This document shows, piece after piece, positions 1 to 9,753 of a stretch of 64,000 bases of DNA. The notes under the pieces were generated by a model. The model worked only from the letters and a program-made list of their open reading frames with translations. It had not been told where the DNA came from and ran no database searches. A program made the translations under genes and the position numbers. The DNA is taken from positions 62,001 to 126,000 of the forward strand of contig JARLIM010000026.1 in assembly GCA_031291725.1 (NCBI GenBank), read 5' to 3'. This DNA is from Acetobacteraceae bacterium (GTDB taxonomy: Bacteria; Pseudomonadota; Alphaproteobacteria; Acetobacterales; Acetobacteraceae). Numbering within the stretch: position 1 is the stretch's first letter; every line of letters begins with the position of its first letter.

Positions 1-753
1 GTATTCGCCGAGGAAGAACAGCGCGAACGACATCGAGCTGTATTCCACGAAGAAGCCCGCGACGATTTCCGACTCACCTTCGGGAATGTCGAACGGCGAA
101 CGGTTGGTCTCCGCCAGCACCGAGATGAAATAGATCACCATCAGCGGGAACAGCGGGATGCAGAACCAGATATGCTTCTGCGCCAGCACCACATCGTTCA
201 GGTTCAACGAGCCGACACACAGCAGCACGGTGACGATGATGAAGCCCATCGAGACTTCATACGACACCATCTGTGCCGCCGAGCGCAGCGCGCCGAGGAA
301 GGCGTATTTCGAGTTCGACGCCCAACCGGCGATGATCACGCCATACACACCCAGCGAAGACACCGCGAAGAGATAGAGCACGCCGACATTGATGTTGGCG
401 ATGCTCCAGCCATCGTTCACCGGAATCACCGCCCAACCGATCACCGCCAGCGAGAAGGTGAGCATCGGCGCCAGGATGAACAGGAACTTCGAGGCCCCGG
501 CAGGGATCACCGTTTCCTTCGTCAACATCTTGATCGCGTCGGCGAAGGGCTGGAACAGCCCGAAGGGGCCGACCACATTCGGGCCAACGCGGCGCTGCAT
601 CGCCCCCAGCACCTTGCGCTCGGCATAGGTGAGATAGGCCATGAAGATCAGCACCGGCACCACGATCAACAGCGCCTGAATCCCCACCACGATCAACGTG
701 GTAAGATAGGCACCCAGATAAGGCTCGATATAGGGAGCGAGGAAGGCATGCAT
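1..753 (-). CDS. nuoH: NADH-quinone oxidoreductase subunit H (3'-truncated by window edge)
   Basis: Membrane subunit of complex I that lies at the junction with the quinone-binding peripheral arm. The frame is open from an ATG five bases after the nuoG stop to the first base of the window, giving 251 residues of a protein usually about 330-350 long. The translation has the family hallmarks: an N-terminal hydrophobic helix, the conserved [16 protein letters not shown] loop, [12 protein letters not shown], and [13 protein letters not shown] near the cut end. It is the last visible gene of the nuoABCDEFGH run and is translationally close-coupled to nuoG. Identification is certain; the C-terminus lies outside the window. 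Confidence 0.95.
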   Translation of the reverse strand, partial: MHAFLAPYIEPYLGAYLTTLIVVGIQALLIVVPVLIFMAYLTYAERKVLGAMQRRVGPNVVGPFGLFQPFADAIKMLTKETVIPAGASKFLFILAPMLTFSLAVIGWAVIPVNDGWSIANINVGVLYLFAVSSLGVYGVIIAGWASNSKYAFLGALRSAAQMVSYEVSMGFIIVTVLLCVGSLNLNDVVLAQKHIWFCIPLFPLMVIYFISVLAETNRSPFDIPEGESEIVAGFFVEYSSMSFALFFLGEY

Positions 754-758
754 CTATC

Positions 759-2807
759 TTACTCCGCTGCCAGCGACGGCGACTGATGCGCGTCGGTGCA
801 GGCGGCCATGGTGGCCGATGCACGGCTGATCGGGTCGGTCATGTAGTAATTGGCGATCTTGGCGGTGAACGGCACCGAACTCAGCGCCTGCGCATCACCG
901 GCCGGGCCGGTCAGATCGGAACAGCCGAAGCGCGGCAGATGGTCCACCCGGTCGAACACCGGATTGACCGCCACCAGACGGGCGCGCACCTGTTCCAGCG
1001 TGTCATACGGCAAAGGCTTGTCGATCATCGCCGAGAAGGCGCGGATGATCTTCCAATCCTCACGGGCCTCACCGGGGCCAAACACCGCCAGGGCACCACG
1101 CTGCACGCGGCCCTCGGTGTTGACATAGGTGCCTTCCTTTTCGGTGTAGGCAACGCCCGGCAGGATCACATCCGCCCGCGCCGCACCGGCATCGCCATGA
1201 TGACCCTGATAGATCACGAAGGTGTTCGGGCCGATGGCGGCAGTGTCGAATTCGTCCGCCCCCAGCAACCACAGCACATCCACGCCACCGCCGAGCATCT
1301 GCGCCAGCGTCTTGCCCGAGGCAAACCCCACATCCAGCGCGCCCACGCGGGCGGCGGCGGTGTGCAGCACGTTGAACCCATGCCATTCCGGCGTGAGCGC
1401 CCCCACCTGAGCCGCCAGCTTCCAGGCAGCCGCCAACACAGCCGCACCGTCAGCGCGGGCAAGTGCGCCCTGCCCCACGATGATCACCGGCTTCTTGGCC
1501 GCAGCCAGCACCTGCGCGAAGGCGTTCGAGCCATCGAGCAGACCGGCGATATCGGCCGGCGAGGTGCCGATGGTCTGCACTTTATAGGTCAGATCCGCCG
1601 CCGGGCCGATGGAGGCGATCTTCAAGCCGCCCGCCAGCACCCGCTTGCGGATGCGGGCATTGATCAGCGGTGCCTCATGGCGCGGGTTGGTGCCGATCAA
1701 CAGGATCGCATCGGCCTCTTCCAGACCGGCAATCGAGGTGTTGAAGCTGTAGAAATCGCGCCGCGACACATCCAACGCCGCACCGTCCTGGCGGGCGTCG
1801 AGATTGGTCGAGCCGAGCGATGCCAACAGATCCTTCAGCGCCACCATGCTCTCGGCATCGGCCAGATCGCCCGCAATCGCCCCGATGCGGTCCCCGGCAA
1901 CGCCTGCCAGCTTATCGGCAATCGCCGCGAACGCATCCGGCCAGGACGCCTTGGTGAGCTTGCCGTCCTTCTTCACCCAGGCGGAGTCGAGGCGGCGACG
2001 CTTCAGCCCGTCCAGCGCGAAGCGCGACTTATCGGCCAGCCATTCCTCGTTCACGTCCTCATTCAGACGCGGCAGGATGCGCAGCACTTCCGCGCCACGG
2101 CTGTCGATGCGGATGTTGGACCCCACAGCGTCCAGCACGTCCACCGAATCGGTCTTCTTCAGCTCCCAAGGCCGTGCCGCGAACGCATAGGGCTTGGAGG
2201 TGAGAGCGCCGACCGGGCAGATATCGATCAGATTGCCGGACAGTTCCGAGCTGAGCGCCTTCTCGACATAGGTGCCGACCAGCATGTTCTCGCCACGCGC
2301 CGTGGCACCCATTTCCGGCACACCGGCAATCTCGGACGAGAAGCGGATGCAACGGGTGCAATGAATGCAGCGCGTCATCGTTGCCTTGACCAGCGGCCCG
2401 AAATTCGGGTTGGCCACCGCGTGCTTGTTCTCCAGATAGCGCGAGCTGTCGCCACCAAAGCCCACCGACTGGTCCTGCAGATCGCACTCGCCGCCCTGAT
2501 CGCAAATCGGGCAATCCAGCGGATGGTTGATCAACAGGAATTCCATCACGCCACGACGGGCAGCGCGCACCATCGGGGTGTCGGTGTGCACCACCATGCC
2601 GTCATTGACCGGATAGGCGCAGGAAGCGAACGGCTTCGGTGGCGCCTTTTCGATCTCAACCAGACACATGCGGCAATTGCCGGCGACCGAAAGTCGCTCA
2701 TGGTAGCAAAAACGCGGCACTTCGATGCCGGCCGCTTCACAGGCCTGCAACACGTTCGAGCCGTTGGGGACCTCAACCTCGATCCCGTCGATTGTGACCT
2801 TCGCCAT
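759..2807 (-). CDS. nuoG: NADH-quinone oxidoreductase subunit G
   Basis: Largest peripheral-arm subunit of complex I (682 aa), carrying iron-sulfur clusters that pass electrons from NuoF/E toward NuoB. The N-terminal ferredoxin-like domain has the 2Fe-2S cysteines at about 34, 45, 48 and 63; HPLDCPICDQGGEC (about 95-108) gives the His/Cys3 4Fe-4S site, and CIHCTRC (about 147-153) with DICPVGALT gives a further 4Fe-4S site. The rest is a molybdopterin-oxidoreductase-like fold. The ATG at 2807 shares a base with the nuoF stop (TGATG), which favours it over the in-frame GTG one codon upstream. Length is normal for alphaproteobacteria. Confidence 0.96.
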   Translation of the reverse strand: MAKVTIDGIEVEVPNGSNVLQACEAAGIEVPRFCYHERLSVAGNCRMCLVEIEKAPPKPFASCAYPVNDGMVVHTDTPMVRAARRGVMEFLLINHPLDCPICDQGGECDLQDQSVGFGGDSSRYLENKHAVANPNFGPLVKATMTRCIHCTRCIRFSSEIAGVPEMGATARGENMLVGTYVEKALSSELSGNLIDICPVGALTSKPYAFAARPWELKKTDSVDVLDAVGSNIRIDSRGAEVLRILPRLNEDVNEEWLADKSRFALDGLKRRRLDSAWVKKDGKLTKASWPDAFAAIADKLAGVAGDRIGAIAGDLADAESMVALKDLLASLGSTNLDARQDGAALDVSRRDFYSFNTSIAGLEEADAILLIGTNPRHEAPLINARIRKRVLAGGLKIASIGPAADLTYKVQTIGTSPADIAGLLDGSNAFAQVLAAAKKPVIIVGQGALARADGAAVLAAAWKLAAQVGALTPEWHGFNVLHTAAARVGALDVGFASGKTLAQMLGGGVDVLWLLGADEFDTAAIGPNTFVIYQGHHGDAGAARADVILPGVAYTEKEGTYVNTEGRVQRGALAVFGPGEAREDWKIIRAFSAMIDKPLPYDTLEQVRARLVAVNPVFDRVDHLPRFGCSDLTGPAGDAQALSSVPFTAKIANYYMTDPISRASATMAACTDAHQSPSLAAE

Positions 2808-4114
2808 CACTCAGCCGCCATCTTCGAGGAGTGTTTTGCCCCATGGGAGCGCTTGTATTCGGCAATCCGTTCTTCCATCAGCGGACGGAAGTTCTTGATC
2901 AGACCCTGGATCGGCCACGCCGCGGCATCGCCGAGCGCACAAATCGTGTGCCCCTCGATCTGCTTGGTGACTTGCCACAGCACGTCGATCTCCGCCGCTT
3001 CAGCGCGGCCTTCGACCATGCGATCCATCACGCGCTTCATCCATCCCGTGCCCTCACGGCACGGCGTGCACTGGCCGCAGCTTTCGTGCTTGTAGAAATG
3101 CGCCAGCCGGGCAATCGCCTTGATCGGATCGGTGGATTTGTCCATCACGATCACCGCCGCCGTCCCCAGGCCCGAGCCCACCGCGCGCAGGCTGTCGAAA
3201 TCGGCCAGAACCGTGTCGGCAACCTCCGCATTGATCATCGGCACCGACGAGCCGCCGGGGATGATCGCCAACAGATTATCCCAGCCGCCACGCACGCCAC
3301 CGGCATATTTCTCGATCAGCTCCTTCAGCGGAACGCCGAGTTGCTCTTCGAAATTGCAGGGCTTGTTCACATGACCGGAGATCGAGAACAGCTTGGTGCC
3401 GGTGTTGTTTGGGCGACCGAACCCGGCGAACCAGCCAGCACCGCGCCGCAGGATCGTCGGCACAACGGCAATCGATTCCACGTTGTTGACCGTCGTCGGG
3501 CAGCCATACAGACCGCAGGCCGCCGGAAAAGGCGGCTTCAGGCGCGGCATGCCCTTCTTGCCTTCGATGGATTCCAGCATCGCGGTTTCTTCACCGCAGA
3601 TGTAAGCGCCCGCGCCGCGATGGACGTAGAGATCGAAATCCCAGCCAGACCCTGCGGCATTCTTGCCCAACAGGCCCGCGTCATACGCCTCGTCGATGGC
3701 TTTCTGCAGCGCCATCGCCTCGTTGTAATACTCACCGCGCACATAGATGTAACACGCATGCGCCCCCATCGCGAAGGAGGCGATCAAGGCACCTTCGACC
3801 AGCTTATGCGGGTCATGACGCAGAATATCGCGGTCCTTGCACGAACCGGGCTCCGATTCATCGGCGTTGATGACCAGATAATGCGGACGCTCGCCGATCT
3901 CCTTCGGCATGAACGACCATTTCAGCCCGGTCGGGAAGCCAGCGCCACCACGGCCACGCAGACCGGAGGCCTTGACTTCCTCGATCAGCTTATCGCGGCC
4001 CAGCGCGATCAGCGCCGCCGTGTTGTCCCAATCGCCCCGGCGACGCGCGCCAGCAAGGCCGGCATCGTGAATGCCGTAGAGATTGGTGAAGATGCGATCT
4101 TGATCACTCAGCAT
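2807..4114 (-). CDS. nuoF: NADH-quinone oxidoreductase subunit F
   Basis: NADH-binding flavoprotein subunit of complex I (435 aa); it holds FMN and one 4Fe-4S cluster. Visible signatures are the FMN/NADH-binding glycine-rich stretch [37 protein letters not shown], and the cluster motif [13 protein letters not shown] followed later by the fourth Cys in TICALGDAA. The ATG at 4114 (start MLSDQDRIF) is preferred to an upstream in-frame start because it lies just past the nuoE stop and gives the usual N-terminus. It overlaps nuoG by a TGATG junction, consistent with translational coupling inside the nuo operon. Confidence 0.96.
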   Translation of the reverse strand: MLSDQDRIFTNLYGIHDAGLAGARRRGDWDNTAALIALGRDKLIEEVKASGLRGRGGAGFPTGLKWSFMPKEIGERPHYLVINADESEPGSCKDRDILRHDPHKLVEGALIASFAMGAHACYIYVRGEYYNEAMALQKAIDEAYDAGLLGKNAAGSGWDFDLYVHRGAGAYICGEETAMLESIEGKKGMPRLKPPFPAACGLYGCPTTVNNVESIAVVPTILRRGAGWFAGFGRPNNTGTKLFSISGHVNKPCNFEEQLGVPLKELIEKYAGGVRGGWDNLLAIIPGGSSVPMINAEVADTVLADFDSLRAVGSGLGTAAVIVMDKSTDPIKAIARLAHFYKHESCGQCTPCREGTGWMKRVMDRMVEGRAEAAEIDVLWQVTKQIEGHTICALGDAAAWPIQGLIKNFRPLMEERIAEYKRSHGAKHSSKMAAE

Positions 4115-4118
4115 GATC

Positions 4119-4760
4119 TCACTCCCCCACAATCGTGTTGAGGGTCAGCGGGCCGCCCTCGGGAGCCGAATTCTGTCGCCCGATCGACGAGCCGCGCGCG
4201 GGCTTCTCGCCGCGCTTGAGCGCCTCGACCAGTGCCGTGGTGCTCTCGGCGTTCATGTCCTCATAATAGTCGTCGTCCACCTGCAGGATCGGCGCATTCA
4301 CGCAGCCGCCCAGGCATTCAACTTCCGACATGGTGAACAGACCGTCTTCGGACGTCTCGCCATAATGCTTGATGCCGGTGCATGCCTTGATCGCATCGCG
4401 CACCGAATCCGACCCACGCAGCCAGCATGGCGTGGTGCCGCAGACCTGAAGGTGATGACGGCCGATCGGCTTGGTGTTGTACATCAGATAGAACGTCGCC
4501 ACCTCGTAGACGCGCACCGGCGCGATATCGAGGACGCGGGCAATCTCGTCCATCGCCACCACCGGCACCCAGGCCGAGCCGGTCACACGCCCCATCTGGC
4601 GTTGCGCCAGATCGAGCAGCGGCAGCGTGCCGGAGGCTTTCTTGTCGGCTGGATATTTCGCCAAAATCTTGGCAATCGCGTCCAGGCTGATCGCGTCAAA
4701 CGCGAAGCTGGTGGGCTCGGTGCGATCAGGCGCAGCCAAAGGGGATGTAGTCGCGGTCAA
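4119..4760 (-). CDS. nuoE: NADH-quinone oxidoreductase subunit E
   Basis: Thioredoxin-like 2Fe-2S subunit of complex I (213 aa). The four cluster cysteines are seen in [11 protein letters not shown] and [11 protein letters not shown], separated as in the family, and the helical N-terminal domain includes [14 protein letters not shown]. The start is a TTG that overlaps the nuoD stop as TTGA and is preceded by GGGGAG eight bases upstream; no ATG exists before the conserved region. A C-terminal tail of about 50 residues beyond the cluster domain is typical of alphaproteobacterial NuoE. It feeds electrons with NuoF from NADH. Confidence 0.94.
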   Translation of the reverse strand: MTATTSPLAAPDRTEPTSFAFDAISLDAIAKILAKYPADKKASGTLPLLDLAQRQMGRVTGSAWVPVVAMDEIARVLDIAPVRVYEVATFYLMYNTKPIGRHHLQVCGTTPCWLRGSDSVRDAIKACTGIKHYGETSEDGLFTMSEVECLGGCVNAPILQVDDDYYEDMNAESTTALVEALKRGEKPARGSSIGRQNSAPEGGPLTLNTIVGE

Positions 4761-6028
4761 CGGTCAATCTCCCCGAACACAATGTCGAGCGAGCCGATAA
4801 TCGCCACCGCATCGGCCAACATGTGGCGCTTGCTGAGCTTTTCGGTCGCCTGAAGATGCGCAAAACCGGTTGCGCGGATTTTGCAGCGATATGGGCGGTT
4901 GGTGCCGTCGGAAACCAGATACACGCCAAACTCCCCCTTCGGCGCCTCAACGGCGGTGTAGGTGGCGCCTGCCGGCACGTGGAAGCCTTCGGTGTAAAGC
5001 TTGAAGTGATGGATCAGCGATTCCATCGAATGCTTCATCGCCGAGCGGGTTGGCGGCGTGATCTTATGATCCTGCAACTTGATCGCGCCCGGCTTCATCT
5101 TGGCCAGACACTGCTTGATCATCGACACGCTCTCGCGCATCTCGGCGATGCGCATCAGATAGCGGTCATAGCAATCGCCATTGCGGCCAACGACAACCTT
5201 GAAGTCGAGTTCGTTGTATTTCTCATAGGGCTGAGATTTGCGCAGATCCCACGCAACACCCGATGCCCGCAGACACGGACCGGAGAAGCCCCAGGCCAGC
5301 GCATCTTCGGGGGAGATGATGCCGATATCCACCGTGCGCTGCTTCCAGATGCGGTTCTCGGTCAGCAGGCCTTCCAGATCGTCGATGAATTTCGGAAATT
5401 TCTCGGCCCAGGCGGCGATCTTCTCATCAAGCCCGGCCGGCAAATCCTTCGCCACGCCACCGACGCGGAAATAATTCGCGTGCATGCGCGCACCCGACAC
5501 CGCCTCATGGAACTCCATCAGAACTTCACGTTCCTCGAAGCCCCACAGCGCCGGCGTGATCGCACCCACGTCCAGCGCATAGGTGGTCAGGTTCAGCAAA
5601 TGGTTCAGAACGCGGGTGATTTCGGAGAACAGCGTGCGAATCCAGCTCGCCCGGTCCGGCACCTTCACACCGAGCAGATTCTCGGTCGCCAGCACGAAGG
5701 CGTGTTCCTGGCACATCGGGCTGACGTAATCGAGACGGTCGAAATACGGCGTTGCCTGAATGTAGCTCTTATATTCGATCAGCTTCTCGGTGCCGCGATG
5801 CAGCAGACCGATATGCGGATCGGCGCGCTCGACCACCTCGCCATCCATCTCAAGGATGAGGCGAAGCACGCCGTGGGCGGCAGGATGCTGCGGACCGAAA
5901 TTGATCGAATGGCTGTCGATCTGAACCGTCTTGGTTTCTTTGGGCTGATCGGAGACCGCCGTCGGCGCACCGATGATCGAGTCGTCCGCCACGGCCGCAG
6001 CCGGGGTGTGTGCGTGATCGAGGCTCAT
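4757..6028 (-). CDS. nuoD: NADH-quinone oxidoreductase subunit D
   Basis: 49-kDa type subunit of complex I (423 aa) that forms much of the quinone-binding pocket with NuoB. Conserved segments include [14 protein letters not shown] (the HPAAHG quinone-site loop), [26 protein letters not shown], and the C-terminal [15 protein letters not shown]. The first about 35 residues are a variable, Ala/Asp-rich extension before [11 protein letters not shown]. The gene overlaps nuoC at its start by ATGA and nuoE at its end by four bases. nuoC and nuoD are separate genes, as is normal outside the Gammaproteobacteria. Confidence 0.97.
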   Translation of the reverse strand: MSLDHAHTPAAAVADDSIIGAPTAVSDQPKETKTVQIDSHSINFGPQHPAAHGVLRLILEMDGEVVERADPHIGLLHRGTEKLIEYKSYIQATPYFDRLDYVSPMCQEHAFVLATENLLGVKVPDRASWIRTLFSEITRVLNHLLNLTTYALDVGAITPALWGFEEREVLMEFHEAVSGARMHANYFRVGGVAKDLPAGLDEKIAAWAEKFPKFIDDLEGLLTENRIWKQRTVDIGIISPEDALAWGFSGPCLRASGVAWDLRKSQPYEKYNELDFKVVVGRNGDCYDRYLMRIAEMRESVSMIKQCLAKMKPGAIKLQDHKITPPTRSAMKHSMESLIHHFKLYTEGFHVPAGATYTAVEAPKGEFGVYLVSDGTNRPYRCKIRATGFAHLQATEKLSKRHMLADAVAIIGSLDIVFGEIDR

Positions 6029-6627
6029 GAGCGCTTCGCCTTCTCGTCACCCGGCAGCGTGGTCATGGCTTCCCACGGCGAGACGAAATCGAAATTGCGG
6101 AAATCCTGGGTGAGCTTCACCGGCTCATAGACAATCGACTGCCGCTCATAGTCGTAGCGAACTTCGACATAGCCGGTCAGCGGGAAGTCCTTGCGCAGCG
6201 GATGCCCCTCAAAGCCGTAATCGGTCAGAATACGACGCATATCGGGCTGGCCTGCGAACACCACGCCATACATGTCGTAAGCCTCGCGCTCCCACCACGT
6301 CGCCACCGGCCACACCGTGTGAACCGAGGGCACCGGCGCCGAGTCGCTGGTGCTCACCGACACCCGCACGCGCTGGTTCAGCGTCACCGAGAGCAGGCAA
6401 TAGACAATTTCGAACCGCTCCGCGCGCTCCGGCCAGTCCACGCCGCACAATTCCATCACCTGCTCGAATTTGAGCGCCGGATGGTCGCGCAGCGCCGTGG
6501 ACAGCGCCACGATGCCGTCGCGCTCGGCGTAGGCGAGCAATTCGTTGTTCTGCAACACCACCTGCTTCACGCCAGGCAGCGAGGCAATGATCTCCGCGAT
6601 CGGCGGAAGGGCGGTTTCGTCAGCCAC
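6025..6627 (-). CDS. nuoC: NADH-quinone oxidoreductase subunit C
   Basis: 30-kDa type subunit of complex I (200 aa), a scaffold of the peripheral arm next to NuoD. The family signature [11 protein letters not shown]...[21 protein letters not shown] and [16 protein letters not shown] is present. The open frame continues upstream to 6789, but that part is a shadow of nuoB; a GTG at 6627 with GGGGA about eight bases before it gives a normal N-terminus ([14 protein letters not shown]) and an 8-bp overlap with the nuoB stop. Start choice is therefore moderately sure; family assignment is certain. Confidence 0.94.
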   Translation of the reverse strand: MADETALPPIAEIIASLPGVKQVVLQNNELLAYAERDGIVALSTALRDHPALKFEQVMELCGVDWPERAERFEIVYCLLSVTLNQRVRVSVSTSDSAPVPSVHTVWPVATWWEREAYDMYGVVFAGQPDMRRILTDYGFEGHPLRKDFPLTGYVEVRYDYERQSIVYEPVKLTQDFRNFDFVSPWEAMTTLPGDEKAKRS

Positions 6628-7177
6628 GGAGAATGGTCCCCGTGCGGCGGATCTTCTTCTGCAACTGCATGATCCCGTACACCAGCGCCTCAGCCGTCGG
6701 CGGACAGCCAGGCACATAAACATCCACCGGCACCACACGGTCGCAACCGCGCACCACCGAATAGGAATAATGATAATAGCCGCCGCCATTGGCGCAGCTG
6801 CCCATCGAGATCACCCAGCGCGGCTCCGGCATCTGGTCGTAGACCTTGCGCAGAGCGGGGGCCATCTTGTTGGTCAGCGTGCCGGCGACGATCATCACGT
6901 CGCTCTGACGCGGCGAGGCGCGCGGGATGATGCCCATGCGGTCAAGATCGTAACGCGGCATGTAAGCGTGGATCATCTCCACCGCACAGCACGCCAGGCC
7001 GAACGTCATCGGCCACAGCGAACCGGTGCGCGCCCAGTTCACCACCTTGTCGATGTTGGCGACCACGAAGCCCTTGTCGGCAATCTCGCCGGTCACGGCA
7101 TCGATGATGGCATCCTGCGCCGGGCCCGGTGGCAGCGCGTCCTTGTTCCAGGCAATCGAGTCAATGGAAGCAGACAT
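6620..7177 (-). CDS. nuoB: NADH-quinone oxidoreductase subunit B
   Basis: PSST-type subunit of complex I (185 aa) that carries cluster N2, the immediate electron donor to ubiquinone. The tandem cysteines are visible in [14 protein letters not shown], with the other ligands in [14 protein letters not shown] and [11 protein letters not shown]. Length is typical. It sits between nuoA (36-base gap) and nuoC (8-base overlap), so it belongs to the same transcript. Confidence 0.97.
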   Translation of the reverse strand: MSASIDSIAWNKDALPPGPAQDAIIDAVTGEIADKGFVVANIDKVVNWARTGSLWPMTFGLACCAVEMIHAYMPRYDLDRMGIIPRASPRQSDVMIVAGTLTNKMAPALRKVYDQMPEPRWVISMGSCANGGGYYHYSYSVVRGCDRVVPVDVYVPGCPPTAEALVYGIMQLQKKIRRTGTILRG

Positions 7178-7213
7178 AACCGTCTCCCCGCCTTTCCGTT
7201 ATTCCCAGTCGGA

Positions 7214-7579
7214 CTATTCCCAGTCCAGGGCGCCTTTGTTCCACTCATAGATGAAGCCCACGGTGAGAACACCAAGGAAGCCCATCATCGAGAGGAAGCC
7301 GAACACGCCGATATCCGCCAGGCTCACCGCCCAGGGAAACAGGAAGGCCACTTCAAGGTCGAAAATGATGAATAGGATCGCCACGAGATAGAAGCGCACG
7401 TCGAACCGACGGCGCGCATCGTCGAACGCTTCGAAGCCGCACTCATACGCCGAGAGTTTCTCGGGGTATGGTTTCTGATGGGCCGCAAAACGCGCGCCGA
7501 CCACCATTGCGGTGGCAATCACGGCAGCAAGGGCGAGGAAGACGAGGATCGGAAAATAATCCGACAAAAACGGGGCCAA
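7214..7579 (-). CDS. nuoA: NADH-quinone oxidoreductase subunit A
   Basis: Small membrane subunit of complex I (121 aa from the start chosen here) with three hydrophobic helices. It carries the conserved loop [20 protein letters not shown] and [25 protein letters not shown] at 7579 preceded by AGGGAG at a seven-base spacing fits the family N-terminus ([10 protein letters not shown]); an in-frame upstream start at 7606 would add nine residues and lacks a better ribosome-binding site. It is the first gene of the nuo operon, so the operon promoter should lie in the bases upstream of it. Confidence 0.93.
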   Translation of the reverse strand: MAPFLSDYFPILVFLALAAVIATAMVVGARFAAHQKPYPEKLSAYECGFEAFDDARRRFDVRFYLVAILFIIFDLEVAFLFPWAVSLADIGVFGFLSMMGFLGVLTVGFIYEWNKGALDWE

Positions 7580-7837
7580 GCGAGAACTCCCTATGCCGCA
7601 TTGCAACGTGGAGGAACATAGACCCTTCCCACGTGCGTTGCCATAGGCACAACCGCCCGACCTGCCGGTTTATCGTTGATTTCAAGTGGACTGGATTGAC
7701 ATCCCAGACACCACGACAACGCAGATCTAGCAATTAAGTTCGATGACAGGATTTCCGATTGCCGAAAACGTCAACGGCGCGCCGGTTCTGCGCATTCACA
7801 GCAATATCAAGGATGCCTGTGACAGTCTGCTGAGGGG
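7580..7837. other. nuo operon upstream region without a gene
   Basis: About 260 bases between nuoA and the tRNA-Asp gene hold no credible coding region; short open frames here lack family features. The region must contain the nuo promoter and the tRNA 3' flank. I do not see a convincing -35/-10 pair or a clear operator, and the tRNA lies upstream of nuo on the same strand, so read-through from the tRNA transcript is possible. Confidence 0.5.
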
Positions 7838-7914
7838 TGGCGAGAGTGACGGGGCTCGAACCCGCGACCTTCGGCGTGACAGGCCGACGCTCTAACCAAC
7901 TGAGCTACACCCCC
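7838..7914 (-). tRNA. tRNA-Asp (GTC)
   Basis: A 77-nt cloverleaf on the minus strand. The acceptor 5' strand GGGGGTG pairs with CACTCTC (two G-U pairs), the D-arm contains AGCTCAGTTGGTTAGAGC, the anticodon loop holds GTC, and the T-arm has GGTTCGAGCC. The 3' CCA is encoded. It is followed on the same strand by the nuo operon. Confidence 0.97.
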
Positions 7915-8028
7915 ACAACAGGAGGCGCGGTGTAGATGGCGCGGCGGATGGCGTCAAGCGGCCTTGGGCAAAAAAACGCACATGCAGCAAAATCTGTGTG
8001 GATAAACGGATCTGGGGGGGGCGGGGAA

Positions 8029-8100
8029 TGGGCGGTGACGGGATCGAACCGCCGGCCAACTCGGTGTAAACGAGCCGCTCTACCTCTGAGCTAACCGCCC
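8029..8100 (-). tRNA. tRNA-Val (TAC)
   Basis: A 72-nt cloverleaf on the minus strand. GGGCGGT pairs perfectly with ACCGCCC, the D-arm is GCTCAGAGGTAGAGC, the anticodon loop TTTACAC gives anticodon TAC, and the T-loop is TTCGATC. The discriminator A is followed by TTCC, so CCA is not encoded and must be added after transcription, unlike the neighbouring tRNA-Asp. It is about 115 bases upstream of tRNA-Asp, and the two may share a transcript with the HU gene upstream. Confidence 0.97.
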
Positions 8101-8158
8101 ACATTCCAGGGTTTGAGGGTGTTAAGGCTGAAAGCCGCCTTTGGCTATTCCTTGGCAA

Positions 8159-8190
8159 CATGGCTCCCCGCCTAAAAGCGGGAAGCCATG
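8159..8190. terminator. Hairpin downstream of hup (possible terminator without U-tract)
   Basis: A near-perfect inverted repeat, CATGGCTCCCCGC and GCGGGAAGCCATG around a six-base loop (CTAAAA on the plus strand). It lies about 60 bases past the HU stop codon and before tRNA-Val. There is no run of U after the stem on either strand, so it may be a processing or mRNA-stabilising hairpin rather than an intrinsic terminator. Confidence 0.5.
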
Positions 8191-8246
8191 GCCAGCATAT
8201 CGTCATCCAACAGGGCTGATCATGTCAGACCCGCATGATGAACAAT

Positions 8247-8519
8247 TCAGTTCACCGCGTCCTTCAGCGCCTTGCCCGGCTTGAAGCGGACAGACGTGCT
8301 CTCCGGAATGTCGATCTCGGCGCCGGTCTGCGGATTGCGGCCCTTGGATGCCTTGCGGGTGGCGGTCGAGAACGAGCCGAAGCCAACCAGACGAACTTCG
8401 TCCTTCTTCTTCAGAGCGCCTTCAATGGCACCGAAAACGGCATCGACGACTTCCGCAGCTTTCGCCTTCGGCAGGTCGGCATGTTCGGCCACGGCGGCAA
8501 TCAGATCCATTTTGTTCAC
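8247..8519 (-). CDS. hup: HU family DNA-binding protein
   Basis: Histone-like nucleoid protein (90 aa), acting as a dimer that bends DNA. The full HU fold is present: N-terminal helices MDLIAAVAEHADLPKAKA, the signature VGFGSFSTATRKASKGRNP, and the DNA-binding arm ending in VRFKPGKALKDAVN. The start is a GTG with AGGAG eight bases upstream. It follows lon in the conserved order lon-hup, separated by a strong intrinsic terminator, so it likely has its own promoter in the 145 bases before its start. Confidence 0.96.
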   Translation of the reverse strand: MNKMDLIAAVAEHADLPKAKAAEVVDAVFGAIEGALKKKDEVRLVGFGSFSTATRKASKGRNPQTGAEIDIPESTSVRFKPGKALKDAVN

Positions 8520-8664
8520 GCTGGCTTCTCCTGATTTTTGTTCGGCGCCGCCCCGGCAGAAAGCGGTTCGAGCGCTGGGCAGACACTAGAGGGGCATTTT
8601 CGCCGCCGTCAACGCGAAGGAATGGCAAAAAGCCCTGATTTCTGCGGCATTCGTTGATTTCTAA

Positions 8665-8702
8665 CGAAAACGGCCCGCGGGAATCGCTCCTGCGGGCCGT
8701 GC
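8665..8702 (-). terminator. Intrinsic terminator after lon
   Basis: On the minus strand the stem CACGGCCCGC / GCGGGCCGT closes a short loop and is followed by TTTTC. It begins about 20 bases past the lon stop codon, ending the clpX/lon transcripts before the HU gene. Confidence 0.8.
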
Positions 8703-8721
8703 GAATCGCAAAGCGCAACCG

Positions 8722-9747
8722 TCAATGCGGCAGAGATGCGGCCTGTTCTTTCGCGGCCAGAATCGGAGTCTCCTCCGGTTCAACCCATTCAATCGCCTCA
8801 GGTTTGCGTACCAAAGCCTTCTCGATCACCTCATCTGCAAGCGAGACCGCGATGATCGACAAATGCTTCTTCACCGTCTCCGGCACATCGGCCAGATCCT
8901 TCTCGTTGTCCTTGGGGATGAACACCGTGGTGATGCCCGAACGCAGGGCAGCCAACAGCTTTTCCTTCAGGCCACCGATCGGCAGCACACGCCCACGCAG
9001 CGTGATTTCGCCCGTCATCGCCACGTCGCGGCGAATCGGGATGCCGGTGAGCACCGACACCATCGAGACGGCCATCGCCACACCGGCCGATGGGCCATCC
9101 TTCGGAGTCGCCCCTTCCGGCACGTGAACATGGATATCGCGCTTTTCGAACAACGTGGGCTTGATGCCGTAGGTGATCGCCCGGCTGCGCACATAGCTCA
9201 GCGCCGCCGATACGCTCTCCTGCATCACGTCACCCAGCTTGCCGGTGGTCTTCACGCTGCCCTTGCCCGGCAGCAACACCGATTCGATGGTCAGGATCTC
9301 GCCCCCCACCTCGGTCCAGGCCAAGCCGGTGACAACGCCGACCATGTCCGAATCTTCCAGATCGCCGTAGCGGTATTTCTCCACCCCGGCATATTTGGTG
9401 AGGTTCTTCCGCGTGACGGCAACCTTCTTGGCCTTCTTGGTCACGATCTCCTTGACCGCTTTGCGGGCCACATTGGCCAATTCGCGCTCCAGCGACCGCA
9501 CACCGGCTTCGCGGGTGTGATAGCGCACGATATCGCGAATCGCCTCGTCGCTGATCGTCCATTCCTCTGGCTTGAGGCCGTTCTGCTCGCTGACCTTGCC
9601 GATCAGATGGCGCTTGGAGATCTCAACCTTCTCGTCCTCGGTGTAGCCCGAGATGCGGATGATCTCCATGCGGTCCAGCAACGGTTGCGGCATGCGCAGG
9701 CTGTTGGCCGTGGTGTCGAACATCACATCCGACAGATCGTAATGCAC
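8722..9747 (-). CDS. lon: Lon C-terminal fragment (AAA+ lid and serine protease domain)
   Basis: Downstream half of the broken lon frame. A GTG at 9747, nine bases after the ochre codon, could restart translation (GGAG lies immediately before it, too close for a standard spacing). It contains the sensor-1 region (DVMFDTTANSLRMP), arginine finger and lid, and the complete protease domain with Ser in GPSAG and Lys in GGLKEK. Independent expression as a functional peptidase is unproven. Confidence 0.6.
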   Translation of the reverse strand: MHYDLSDVMFDTTANSLRMPQPLLDRMEIIRISGYTEDEKVEISKRHLIGKVSEQNGLKPEEWTISDEAIRDIVRYHTREAGVRSLERELANVARKAVKEIVTKKAKKVAVTRKNLTKYAGVEKYRYGDLEDSDMVGVVTGLAWTEVGGEILTIESVLLPGKGSVKTTGKLGDVMQESVSAALSYVRSRAITYGIKPTLFEKRDIHVHVPEGATPKDGPSAGVAMAVSMVSVLTGIPIRRDVAMTGEITLRGRVLPIGGLKEKLLAALRSGITTVFIPKDNEKDLADVPETVKKHLSIIAVSLADEVIEKALVRKPEAIEWVEPEETPILAAKEQAASLPH

Positions 9748-9753
9748 CTCCAG

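Noticed and set aside
786-3095. 769-codon open frame on the plus strand
   Set aside because: It is fully antisense to nuoG and nuoF, has His/Arg-rich low-complexity composition typical of GC-rich shadow frames, and no domain features.
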